Origin: Chitinophagaceae bacterium
GTDB taxonomy: Bacteria; Bacteroidota; Bacteroidia; Chitinophagales; Chitinophagaceae
DNA length: 5,743 nucleotides
Direction: 5' to 3'
NCBI GenBank assembly: GCA_025455205.1
Contig: JALOMZ010000146.1
Span: 1-5,743, forward strand
In this document: piece by piece, positions 1 to 5,743 of the stretch
Layout: each line of letters begins with the position of its first letter
Position numbering within the stretch: the first letter of the stretch is position 1
The notes under the pieces: generated by a model
The model's input: the letters and a program-made list of their open reading frames with translations, nothing else
Told to the model about the DNA's origin: nothing
Database searches by the model: none
Position numbers and translations under genes: made by a program

Positions 1-1685
1 TGGTGTGTATTGGCCACGAACATGTGCTCAATCCAATCCTCTTCCCGGGTACGGCTGCCCCGGGCTCCCCTGCCACCGCGGCGCTGCGCCCGGTATTCAG
101 ATGCTGAGGTGCGCTTAATGTAACCAAGATGTGAGATGGTTACCACAACGTCTTCTTGTTCAATGAGATCGGCAATGCTGATCTCATCAGCCAGGTATTG
201 GATCTCCGTACGGCGGGCATCACCAAATTTCTCTTTTACCTCCAGCAATTCGTCTTTGATGATACCGTAGCGAAGTCCTTCATCGGCCAGCAGACTCTTC
301 AGGTAGTCAATATGGCGCATGATTTCTTCATACTCTTCCCGGATCTTGTCGCGCTCCATGCCGGTGAGGCGCTGCAGGCGGAGGTCGAGTACAGCCCTGG
401 CCTGTATTTCGGTCATGCCGAAGTTGGTCATCAATCCCTCGCGGGCAATCTCCGGTGTTGGTGAATTACGGATAAGCTGAATCACTTCATCCAGGTGATC
501 CAGGGCTATCAGGTATCCCTGCAAAATATGGGCGCGTTCCTCTGCCTTGCGCAGTTCGTAGCGGGTGCGGCGCACCACCACCTCGTGGCGGAAATGCACG
601 AACTCACTGATCATGTCGCGCAGGTTGAGCGTCCTGGGACGGCCCTTCACCAGTGCCACATTGTTGATGCCGTACGAAGTTTGCAGTTCAGTTAACTTGT
701 ATAACTGATTGATAATGACTTGTGGAACGGCATCCCGCTTCAGGTCGAGAACGATGCGGGTTCCCTCCTTCAGGTTGGATTCGTTGTTGACGTTGGAAAT
801 GCCTTCGATGATCTTTTCGTTGACCAGCTGGCCGATCTTGTCGGTCAGGGTATCGCGGTTCACCTGGTAGGGTACTTCGGTGATGATGATCTTGTCGCGG
901 CCTTTTTCATCACTTTCCACAGTGGCCTTGCCGCGGAGTACTACCCTGCCGCGGCCGGTTAGGAAGCCTTGGCGTACGCCGTCGAAACCATGGATGACGC
1001 CACCGGTGGGGAAATCGGGTCCCTTAACGTATTTGATCAGTTCTTCAGTGGTGATCTCGCGGTTTTCGATGAAGGCAATGCAACCGTCAACCACCTCGCC
1101 CAGGTTATGGGGCATCATATTGGTGGCCATACCTACGGCAATGCCGCTGGCGCCATTTACCAGCAGTTGCGGGATACGGGTGGGCAGCACGGTGGGTTCT
1201 TCGAGGCTGTCGTCGAAGTTGAGCTGGAAATCCACCGTTTCCTTGTCGATATCCGAGAGCATGGCCTCGGCCAGCCTTTGCAGGCGCGCTTCGGTATAAC
1301 GCATGGCCGCCGGCGGGTCGCCATCCTGGTTGCCAAAGTTACCCTGGCCGTCTACCAGCAGGTAGCGCATGTTCCAGTCCTGCGCCATACGTACCATGGT
1401 GTCGTAAATGGAAGCATCTCCGTGCGGGTGATACTTACCCATTACTTCACCCACAATACGGGCGCTTTTCTTGTACGGTTTCCCGTAATCAAGACCCAGT
1501 TCGTTCATGGAGTAAAGCACCCGGCGGTGTACGGGCTTCAATCCATCGCGCACATCGGGCAGGGCACGGCCTACTATTACCGACATCGAATAATCGATGT
1601 AGGCCGTTTTCATCTGCTCCTCAATATTTACCTGGATAATTCGGTTAAAATCGTTCGTTTCCTGGGGCAAATTTTGTTCTTCCAT
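1..1685 (-). CDS. gyrA: DNA gyrase subunit A, N-terminal two thirds (partial at left edge)
   Basis: GyrA is the breakage-reunion subunit of the cytoplasmic A2B2 gyrase, which introduces negative supercoils using ATP hydrolysed by GyrB. My reverse-strand translation starts [10 protein letters not shown] and stays open for 561 codons to the window edge; a full GyrA is about 800-900 residues, so most of the C-terminal beta-pinwheel is missing. Visible landmarks are the winged-helix core (about 25-140) with [20 protein letters not shown] near residues 31-50, HPHGD at 86-90, catalytic Tyr130 in [10 protein letters not shown], the tower and coiled-coil regions, and the GyrA box QRRGGRG at 534-540. 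That box favours GyrA over ParC. The ATG at 1685 is chosen because it opens the conserved frame. Another ATG four bases upstream is out of frame and leads to a short dead end. The gene is divergent from the glycosyltransferase gene. Residue 91, where E. coli has Ser83, is Ala. Confidence 0.97.
   Translation of the reverse strand, partial: MEEQNLPQETNDFNRIIQVNIEEQMKTAYIDYSMSVIVGRALPDVRDGLKPVHRRVLYSMNELGLDYGKPYKKSARIVGEVMGKYHPHGDASIYDTMVRMAQDWNMRYLLVDGQGNFGNQDGDPPAAMRYTEARLQRLAEAMLSDIDKETVDFQLNFDDSLEEPTVLPTRIPQLLVNGASGIAVGMATNMMPHNLGEVVDGCIAFIENREITTEELIKYVKGPDFPTGGVIHGFDGVRQGFLTGRGRVVLRGKATVESDEKGRDKIIITEVPYQVNRDTLTDKIGQLVNEKIIEGISNVNNESNLKEGTRIVLDLKRDAVPQVIINQLYKLTELQTSYGINNVALVKGRPRTLNLRDMISEFVHFRHEVVVRRTRYELRKAEERAHILQGYLIALDHLDEVIQLIRNSPTPEIAREGLMTNFGMTEIQARAVLDLRLQRLTGMERDKIREEYEEIMRHIDYLKSLLADEGLRYGIIKDELLEVKEKFGDARRTEIQYLADEISIADLIEQEDVVVTISHLGYIKRTSASEYRAQRRGGRGARGSRTREEDWIEHMFVANTH
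66..86 (-). other. GyrA-box coding segment
   Basis: Codons 534-540 encode QRRGGRG, matching the GyrA-box consensus that opens the C-terminal DNA-wrapping domain. In known gyrases this motif is needed to wrap DNA and supercoil it, and it is degenerate or absent in topoisomerase IV ParC. It is the main reason for naming the gene gyrA. The rest of the wrapping domain lies outside the window. Confidence 0.85.
1344..1463 (-). other. Quinolone-resistance-determining region of gyrA, with Ala at the Ser83-equivalent position
   Basis: Residues 75-114 align without gaps to E. coli GyrA 67-106, the segment where quinolone-resistance changes cluster. The core reads [10 protein letters not shown]. Ala91 (codon GCT at 1413-1415, minus strand) takes the place of E. 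coli Ser83, Ser92 follows it, and the acidic Asp95 equivalent to Asp87 is kept. Ser83 and Asp87 are known to anchor the water-metal ion bridge to fluoroquinolones. The same Ala-Ser arrangement occurs naturally in Mycobacterium tuberculosis GyrA (Ala90-Ser91). The reading is direct from sequence; any drug phenotype is inference. Confidence 0.85.
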
Positions 1686-1704
1686 ACATTTTCTACCAAG
1701 TTTG

Positions 1705-1712
1705 CAAATGTA
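1705..1712 (-). promoter_or_regulatory. Candidate Bacteroidota -7 promoter element for gyrA
   Basis: The minus strand reads TACATTTG here, an exact match to the Bacteroidota -7 consensus TAnnTTTG, 19 bases upstream of the gyrA ATG. A start of transcription just downstream would leave a very short leader of about 10-15 bases. The -33 element is poor: the nearest candidate, TTTA at 1728-1731, is only 15 bases away, shorter than the usual spacing of about 19-21. The box overlaps an 8-base perfect palindrome, TTTGCAAA (1701-1708). Its position is right for a gyrA promoter, but the match could be chance. Confidence 0.42.
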
Positions 1713-1717
1713 GCCTT

Positions 1718-1741
1718 TTGGCCCTGTTAAAGGGACCCCAA
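1718..1741. repeat. Imperfect inverted repeat in the divergent gyrA/glycosyltransferase intergenic region
   Basis: The plus strand shows TTGGCCCT, a five-base loop (GTTAA), then AGGG, a three-base bulge (ACC) and CCAA, giving an eight-pair stem with one bulge. It lies immediately upstream of the proposed gyrA -7 box, where the -33 region would fall. It could be an operator, a DNA-topology-sensitive element or simply chance. No T-run follows, so a terminator is unlikely. Confidence 0.3.
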
Positions 1742-1769
1742 CCCATTGAATGTTAAAAACTAATCCCTG

Positions 1770-2960
1770 ATGTCTTACGTGCTGAAACTCTGTGGCTGGT
1801 ACCCCTCCGAAGCGGATGTTTTCAGCGGCGATTTTGTGCAGCGTCATGCCCGCTCCATTGCCACCCGGTACCCGGTGGTGGTGCTGTTTGCCACCAAGGA
1901 TCCCGTGCCCGGTAACCAGGGAATCCGCATGGTGCACCATCGCGGGGAAAACCTGGATGAATACATTTTTTATTACCCTGCCCGCCGGGTGTTCGACCCG
2001 GTATGGTCGCAATGGTATTACCTGCGTATTATCCGTTCCTTTCTGCCCCGGCTGCTGGCCAGTCGCGGTGCTCCGGCCCTGGTGCACGTGAACATCGCCT
2101 GGAAGGCGGCATTGTGGGCTGCTTTCATCCGGAAGAAGTACAACTGGCCGGTGGTGGTTACGGAGAATTCCACGGAATACCAGCCGGAGGCTGCACACAA
2201 TATCCGCCGCGTATCGTGGCTGCGGCAGTATTTCACCCGGCAACTTTTTGAGCACGCGCGTCGCTTCATTCCGGTCAGTCATCAACTGGCCGCGGTGGTT
2301 AGGGAACTGTACGGGCCCATTCCCTTCACGGTGGTGCCTAATGCTGTGGATACGCGACTGTTTCATGAAAGGCGTTCTCCTGCCAATCCCGTCAGGTTCC
2401 GGATCCTGCATGTGTCTACCCTCAGCTACCAAAAGAACCCGGAAGGCTTGCTGCGGGTGTTGGGCCGCATACTGGAAGAATTTCCGGAAGCGGAAGTAGA
2501 GATCATTTCACCGGAAACGCCAGTGCTTAGGCAATGGGTGAAGGACCATGAAGCATACCGCCACCGGGTCTTATTGCCGGGGCTGATACCCTATAGTTCA
2601 GTGGCGGAACATATGCAAGAATCCCAGCTGTTGGTGTTATTCAGTCGTTACGAGAACCTGCCCTGTGTAATCCTGGAGGCTTTCTGCAGTGGTTTGCCGG
2701 TGGTATCCTCCCGGGTGGGTGGCATTGGTGAAGTGGTGCACCGGGAAAATGGCATACTGGTGGAGCCGGATGATGAGGATGCATTTTACCTGGGCATTGT
2801 ACAGGCCATGCGCAATTATGGGCAATTCAACCAGGGGCAGATAGCGCAAACCGCGGCCCGGCTTTACAACTTTGATACCATTGGACAGGCATTTATGCAG
2901 GCTTATCGGGAGGCAGGCATTACCTTGCCGCCGCCGGAAACAAATTCTCCCTCCGTATGA
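1770..2960 (+). CDS. Family 4 glycosyltransferase (GT-B fold, retaining)
   Basis: This is a predicted cytoplasmic or membrane-peripheral enzyme that moves a sugar from a nucleotide donor to an acceptor, probably in polysaccharide, lipopolysaccharide or glycolipid assembly. The 396-residue length is normal for GT4. The N-terminal acceptor domain begins with [18 protein letters not shown] (10-27), a pattern common in GT4 enzymes. The donor domain shows [11 protein letters not shown] (188-198), [16 protein letters not shown] (213-228), the E-x7-E signature Glu295/Glu303 and GGIGEVV then NGILVEPDD (317-335). I see no signal peptide or membrane segment. The C-terminus is a short proline-rich tail. 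The ATG at 1770 keeps the whole N-terminal strand; upstream is A-rich with no clear Shine-Dalgarno. The gene overlaps sua5 by ATGA, so the two are probably cotranscribed. Donor and acceptor cannot be told from sequence, and no other polysaccharide genes are in view. Confidence 0.92.
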   Translation: MSYVLKLCGWYPSEADVFSGDFVQRHARSIATRYPVVVLFATKDPVPGNQGIRMVHHRGENLDEYIFYYPARRVFDPVWSQWYYLRIIRSFLPRLLASRGAPALVHVNIAWKAALWAAFIRKKYNWPVVVTENSTEYQPEAAHNIRRVSWLRQYFTRQLFEHARRFIPVSHQLAAVVRELYGPIPFTVVPNAVDTRLFHERRSPANPVRFRILHVSTLSYQKNPEGLLRVLGRILEEFPEAEVEIISPETPVLRQWVKDHEAYRHRVLLPGLIPYSSVAEHMQESQLLVLFSRYENLPCVILEAFCSGLPVVSSRVGGIGEVVHRENGILVEPDDEDAFYLGIVQAMRNYGQFNQGQIAQTAARLYNFDTIGQAFMQAYREAGITLPPPETNSPSV

Positions 2961-3985
2961 TAACAGAAACGGGTAGTGATATCAACCGGGCGGCATCCCT
3001 TTTGCAGCAGGGGCAACTGGTGGCCATTCCTACCGAAACCGTGTATGGACTGGCCGGCAATGCACTCCGGGATGATGCTGTACTCAGCATTTACAGGGCA
3101 AAGGAGCGGCCGCATTTCAACCCGCTGATCATACACCTGCCCAGTTGGGAGGCGGTGGCGCCCTATGTTGCCGGTGTTCCTGAGGCGGCCCATGCCCTGG
3201 CGCGGGCTTTCATGCCGGGTCCGCTTACCCTGTTGCTGCCCCGAACCCCGCTGGTGCCGGATCTGGTAACGGCCGGCAGCCCCAAAGTGGCGGTGCGCGT
3301 GCCCGGCCATCCCCTCACGCATCGGCTGCTGCAAGCCCTGGATTTTCCGCTGGCCGCGCCCAGTGCCAATCGCTTTGGATATGTGAGCCCGGTAACGGCG
3401 GCCCATGTGGCTGAAGGACTGGGCGGCCGTATTCCCTATATACTGGATGGCGGCCCCTGCGAGGTGGGCGTGGAAAGCACCATTGTTGACTTTGAAGGCG
3501 ATGCCGTGATCATCCGGCGAACGGGAAAGATCAGTGCTGCACAAATAGAATCTGTTTGCGGACGTCCTGTGCTGATGCAAACCAGTGCCGATGACCATCC
3601 GGTGGCTCCTGGCATGCTGAAAAGCCATTACGCCACTACTACGCCCCTGGTGGTGGGTTCCCTTGCCGTATTGAACCGGCGCTACGGTCATCTGAACCGA
3701 TTGCTGATAGGCTGGGGCAGCCGGGAGGAACTGCTGGCGCAGGCTGGTGCCGATTACAACGATGGGGCTCCGGATGTACTCACCCTCTCCCCTTCCCGAA
3801 GTATTGATGAAGTGGCTCGCCGGCTCTTTGCGGCCATGCGCGATGCCGATGCCGCAGGCTACGAGGTGATACTGGCCCAGCGTTTTCCGGATGCAGGCAT
3901 TGGCCAGGCGGTAAATGACCGGTTGCAGCGTGCACAGCATGCCCCGGAGGAGCCTGGCAGCCCGGAGGCTGGTGAGGTCAAATAA
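2957..3985 (+). CDS. sua5: L-threonylcarbamoyladenylate synthase, Sua5 type (YrdC plus Sua5 domains)
   Basis: The enzyme makes threonylcarbamoyl-AMP from threonine, bicarbonate and ATP, the first step of t6A formation at position 37 of ANN-decoding tRNAs; TsaD with TsaB and TsaE then transfers the group. The 342 residues match the long Sua5 form, not the roughly 190-residue TsaC/YrdC form. The YrdC domain shows PTETVYGLAGNA (25-36), KERPHFNPLIIH (49-60) with the basic and Asn-Pro-Leu residues intact, PGPLTLLL (87-94), VRVPGHP (113-119), APSANR (134-139) and GVESTIVD (171-178). The linker APGMLKSHYA (217-226) leads into the Sua5 domain, which ends near 327 with IGQAVNDRLQRAQ. A Pro/Glu-rich tail of about 15 residues follows. 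The start ATG lies inside the glycosyltransferase stop (ATGA), which suggests translational coupling. Known homologues are cytoplasmic and usually essential. Confidence 0.96.
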   Translation: MITETGSDINRAASLLQQGQLVAIPTETVYGLAGNALRDDAVLSIYRAKERPHFNPLIIHLPSWEAVAPYVAGVPEAAHALARAFMPGPLTLLLPRTPLVPDLVTAGSPKVAVRVPGHPLTHRLLQALDFPLAAPSANRFGYVSPVTAAHVAEGLGGRIPYILDGGPCEVGVESTIVDFEGDAVIIRRTGKISAAQIESVCGRPVLMQTSADDHPVAPGMLKSHYATTTPLVVGSLAVLNRRYGHLNRLLIGWGSREELLAQAGADYNDGAPDVLTLSPSRSIDEVARRLFAAMRDADAAGYEVILAQRFPDAGIGQAVNDRLQRAQHAPEEPGSPEAGEVK

Positions 3986-4066
3986 TACCCTGTTTACATA
4001 ATATAATCATCCTTCCCGCCTGATTACATTGCCCCTGCGGTCTGGGGATGTCTGTCGGCTGGTCAA

Positions 4067-4531
4067 TCATTCCCAGAACTTTGGTTCAAACTGCAGGCAG
4101 CGGGCACCGCCGGCATCCTCCAGCCGCAGCAGTCTTTCGCTGAGGGCTGGGTCAATAAAGGGTTCCATGGCCGGAAAGCACACCCGTTCCTCCCAGCGCA
4201 CATGCTGCTCAAGCATGGAAGCGAATTGGCCAATCACTGCGGAATCTGCATCCTTTACCATCATCTGGTGGTGCATGGTGCGCAGTTGCGCATGCTCCTC
4301 CAGCATCTGACGCACCAGGTTTTCCGTGGCGGGCTGTTGTACTGCCGGCAGCAGCCATTCTTCTTCGGCCCGGAAGTGAGGCTGCAGTTCTTCATCCCAT
4401 ACCTGTTGCACAAAGGCGCGCATGATAGGTGGCGGGGCCTGGCGGGCGATGCCTTTCTTCAAAAGCAGAACCGCCAGCAACGCGGTATGGTGCTGACGGC
4501 TCAGTGGCTGTAATGCTATATGACGCTTCAT
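4067..4531 (-). CDS. Hemerythrin / HHE cation-binding domain protein
   Basis: This is a small, probably soluble four-helix-bundle protein of 154 residues, mostly one HHE domain. Candidate metal ligands are His14 or His15 in SRQHHTALL, His52 and Glu56 in PHFRAEEE (H-x3-E), His80 in EEHAQLRTMHH, and His110 and Glu114 in QHVRWEE (H-x3-E). This spacing fits a di-iron hemerythrin-like site. Members of the family bind O2, sense or handle NO, or deal with iron or oxidative stress; the sequence does not say which applies here. No DNA-binding, GGDEF, methyl-accepting or membrane segment is attached. The ATG shares its A with the tpiA TGA (TGATG), so translation is probably coupled to tpiA, and no separate promoter is needed. 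It converges with sua5, ending 81 bases from it. Confidence 0.86.
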   Translation of the reverse strand: MKRHIALQPLSRQHHTALLAVLLLKKGIARQAPPPIMRAFVQQVWDEELQPHFRAEEEWLLPAVQQPATENLVRQMLEEHAQLRTMHHQMMVKDADSAVIGQFASMLEQHVRWEERVCFPAMEPFIDPALSERLLRLEDAGGARCLQFEPKFWE

Positions 4532-5295
4532 CAGCGCTTCAGTCCTTCTATGATCTTTTCGAAATCGGCTGCAATGAGGCTGGCGCCGCCCACGAGGCCA
4601 CCGTCTACCGACGGACAGTTGAACAGGGCTTCGGCATTGTCGGCTTTCACGCTGCCACCGTAGAGGATGGAAACGCTGTTGGCCACATTCTCATCGTATT
4701 GCTTGATAAGTTTGCTGCGGATCATGAAATGCATTTCCTGCGCCTGGTCGATGGTGGCTGTTTTGCCGGTGCCAATGGCCCAGATGGGTTCGTAGGCTAT
4801 CACCACTTTCTTCATGTGGGCGCCATCGAGGTGAAACAGGCTTTCTTGCAGCTGATTCATCACGTATTCGTTCTGTTCGCCCCTTTCGCGCACCTCCAGC
4901 GGTTCGCCGCAGCAGAATATGGGCTTGATGCCATATTCCATGGCCAGGTCTATCTTTTGCCGGATGAGGGCGTTGGTTTCACCGTGCTGCTCTCTCCTTT
5001 CGCTGTGCCCCAGGATAACGTATTCCACGCCAATGGACTTGAGCATGGGTGCAGACACCTCTCCGGTGTAGGCACCAAACTTCTCGTGGTGCATGTTTTG
5101 GGCGGCCACTGAATAGTACTCATTGGAATGCACTATGTCATGAACCATAATCAGGTAGGGGTATGGCACTGCCAGTATGACCCGATGTCGCTTATCCAGT
5201 GTATGTGAAACGGCCAGCAGGTCTTCTGCCAGCGTCTTTGCCTGCTCCTTGGTACAATTCATTTTCCAGTTAGCGGCTGCAATAAACTTTCTCAT
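4531..5295 (-). CDS. tpiA: Triosephosphate isomerase
   Basis: TIM interconverts dihydroxyacetone phosphate and glyceraldehyde 3-phosphate in glycolysis and gluconeogenesis, as a cytoplasmic (beta/alpha)8-barrel dimer. The protein is 254 residues, a standard bacterial length. The catalytic set is complete: Asn9 and Lys11 in ANWKMN, His97 in LGHSERR, and Glu169 in AYEPIWAIGTGKTA, which also includes the phosphate-gripping loop 6. YGGSVKADNA (212-221) and DGGLVGGASL (231-240) supply the remaining phosphate-binding loops. The frame stays open 86 codons further upstream, to 5553. I chose the ATG at 5295 because homology begins exactly at MRKFIAAANWKMN and the longer frame would run into the glmU-like gene. 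It is the middle gene of a minus-strand cluster, 91 bases after the glmU-like stop and overlapping the hemerythrin start by one base. Confidence 0.97.
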   Translation of the reverse strand: MRKFIAAANWKMNCTKEQAKTLAEDLLAVSHTLDKRHRVILAVPYPYLIMVHDIVHSNEYYSVAAQNMHHEKFGAYTGEVSAPMLKSIGVEYVILGHSERREQHGETNALIRQKIDLAMEYGIKPIFCCGEPLEVRERGEQNEYVMNQLQESLFHLDGAHMKKVVIAYEPIWAIGTGKTATIDQAQEMHFMIRSKLIKQYDENVANSVSILYGGSVKADNAEALFNCPSVDGGLVGGASLIAADFEKIIEGLKR

Positions 5296-5336
5296 GGATG
5301 CTTCTGTTTTTGAAATTGGTGTTTGATTTCCGGGGT

Positions 5337-5365
5337 TGAAAATACAAGGGAATTCGAAATGCAAA
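5337..5365 (-). promoter_or_regulatory. Weak candidate promoter for tpiA
   Basis: In the 91-base gap before tpiA the minus strand carries TTTG (5362-5365), 17 bases, then TATTTTCA (5337-5344). The second box matches the first two and the two central T positions of the Bacteroidota TAnnTTTG element but not its last two, and the spacing is slightly short. If real it would give a leader of roughly 35 bases and let tpiA and the hemerythrin gene be transcribed apart from the glmU-like gene. I see no terminator in the gap, so read-through from upstream is also possible. Confidence 0.28.
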
Positions 5366-5386
5366 TCCTGACATTTATCAATCAGA

Positions 5387-5743
5387 TCAATGATTGTAAA
5401 CATCTGTGAGTATTTGCCGCGCCTGTTCATCGAGTTCCTGGCCTTTCCACTGCATCCAGTTGGCGATATGCCGGAGTGCTTTGTCGAGCAGGTAAGGCTG
5501 GCCGGGCCCCCAGCTGAAAGAAGGGATATGCCTGGTATAGGGGCCGGGTTCATGTATACTGCAGCAGATACCGATGGTGGTGCCGCTGGACAGGCTTGTT
5601 TGTATAGCGGTACGGCTGTAGTCGCCCATCACCACGCCGCATTTCTGGCCGGCTTCTATCCAGGTTTGCCCGTCCTGCTGCCAAATTTCAATGGATGATG
5701 CCGTGTTTTTTACGTTACTGCAATTGGTGCCGGCACCCAGGTT
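5387..5743 (-). CDS. GlmU-like putative sugar nucleotidyltransferase, C-terminal part (partial at right edge)
   Basis: Only the last 118 codons are in the window; the frame is open to the right edge and stops with TGA at 5387-5389. Translation shows NLGAGTNCSNVKN, then CGVVMGDYSRTAIQTS and TTIGICCSIH, which are left-handed beta-helix hexapeptide turns. IPSFSWG and LDKALRHIANWM follow. This pattern matches the Bacteroidota GlmU-like family (alternative bacterial GlmU), predicted to make UDP-N-acetylglucosamine or a related sugar nucleotide for peptidoglycan and surface glycans. The N-terminal nucleotidyltransferase domain with its GXG signature lies outside the window, so catalytic competence cannot be judged. 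A GTG at 5635 is an internal Val codon and not the start. The gene is the promoter-proximal member in view of the minus-strand cluster with tpiA. Confidence 0.85.
   Translation of the reverse strand, partial: NLGAGTNCSNVKNTASSIEIWQQDGQTWIEAGQKCGVVMGDYSRTAIQTSLSSGTTIGICCSIHEPGPYTRHIPSFSWGPGQPYLLDKALRHIANWMQWKGQELDEQARQILTDVYNH

Noticed and set aside
1..1685. Topoisomerase IV subunit A (ParC) as an alternative name for the left-edge gene
   Set aside because: A canonical GyrA box, QRRGGRG, is present at the start of the C-terminal domain, and the N-terminal sequence follows the GyrA pattern.
1674..1689. An alternative ATG at 1689 (minus strand), four bases upstream of the gyrA start
   Set aside because: It is out of frame with gyrA and reaches a stop after about 14 codons. 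It could act as a tiny overlapping leader frame, but nothing supports that.
969..1730. A 253-codon open frame on the plus strand across the 5' part of gyrA, with other plus-strand frames at 156-962
   Set aside because: These lie opposite the conserved gyrA frame, whose translation carries the catalytic Tyr and the GyrA box. The plus-strand products show no domain pattern.
2903..3940. A 345-codon open frame on the minus strand, opposite nearly all of sua5
   Set aside because: It mirrors a well-conserved sua5 gene on the plus strand, its translation is rich in His, Arg and Gln with no recognisable domain, and long antisense frames are expected by chance in GC-rich coding DNA.
4027..4050. A possible hairpin in the convergent gap between sua5 and the hemerythrin gene (CAT..CCCC pairing with GGGGATG)
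   Set aside because: Only seven pairs with a two-base bulge and an eight-base loop, and no T-run on either strand. Its placement suits a bidirectional terminator, but the structure is too weak to call.
4429..5112. A 227-codon plus-strand frame opposite tpiA and the hemerythrin start
   Set aside because: It is the antisense shadow of tpiA, which has a full catalytic set on the minus strand.
1..5743. Search for CRISPR arrays, tRNA or rRNA genes, insertion sequences, attachment sites, defence or toxin-antitoxin modules
   Set aside because: No regularly spaced repeats, no transposase or integrase motifs and no RNA-gene signatures were seen. Essentially the whole window is covered by recognisable core genes.

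Overview
The window looks like core chromosome of a Bacteroidota bacterium, and Chitinophagaceae or a close relative is my inference. Four things support this. The right edge encodes the Bacteroidota-type GlmU-like sugar nucleotidyltransferase. The GyrA is of Bacteroidota type. The gyrA start is preceded by a TAnnTTTG box, the Bacteroidota -7 promoter element. None of the starts has a convincing Shine-Dalgarno sequence, as is usual in this phylum. Coding DNA is fairly GC-rich, so long open frames occur by chance on the opposite strands. I see no mobile element, CRISPR array, tRNA or rRNA, and no gene-free stretch longer than about 100 bases.

Layout from left to right. Positions 1-1685 (minus) hold the first 561 codons of gyrA, whose C-terminal beta-pinwheel lies off the left edge. 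A short divergent intergenic region (1686-1769) carries the gyrA promoter candidate and a small imperfect dyad. On the plus strand, a family 4 glycosyltransferase (1770-2960) overlaps by 4 bases a full-length Sua5-type threonylcarbamoyl-AMP synthase (2957-3985). After an 81-base convergent gap comes a minus-strand cluster, read from right to left: the 3' end of a glmU-like gene (5387-5743), tpiA (4531-5295) and a small hemerythrin-domain protein (4067-4531). The last two share one base at a TGATG junction.

How the genes relate. The plus-strand pair joins an envelope or polysaccharide sugar transferase to an essential tRNA-modification enzyme. The minus-strand cluster joins amino-sugar nucleotide synthesis, central glycolysis and a probable di-iron O2/NO/iron-handling protein. 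These look like housekeeping neighbours kept together by compact transcription, not a dedicated system. I did not find a previously undescribed system here. The points most worth a second look are an alanine at the main quinolone-contact position of GyrA, the tight coupling of hemerythrin to tpiA, and the coupling of the glycosyltransferase to sua5.
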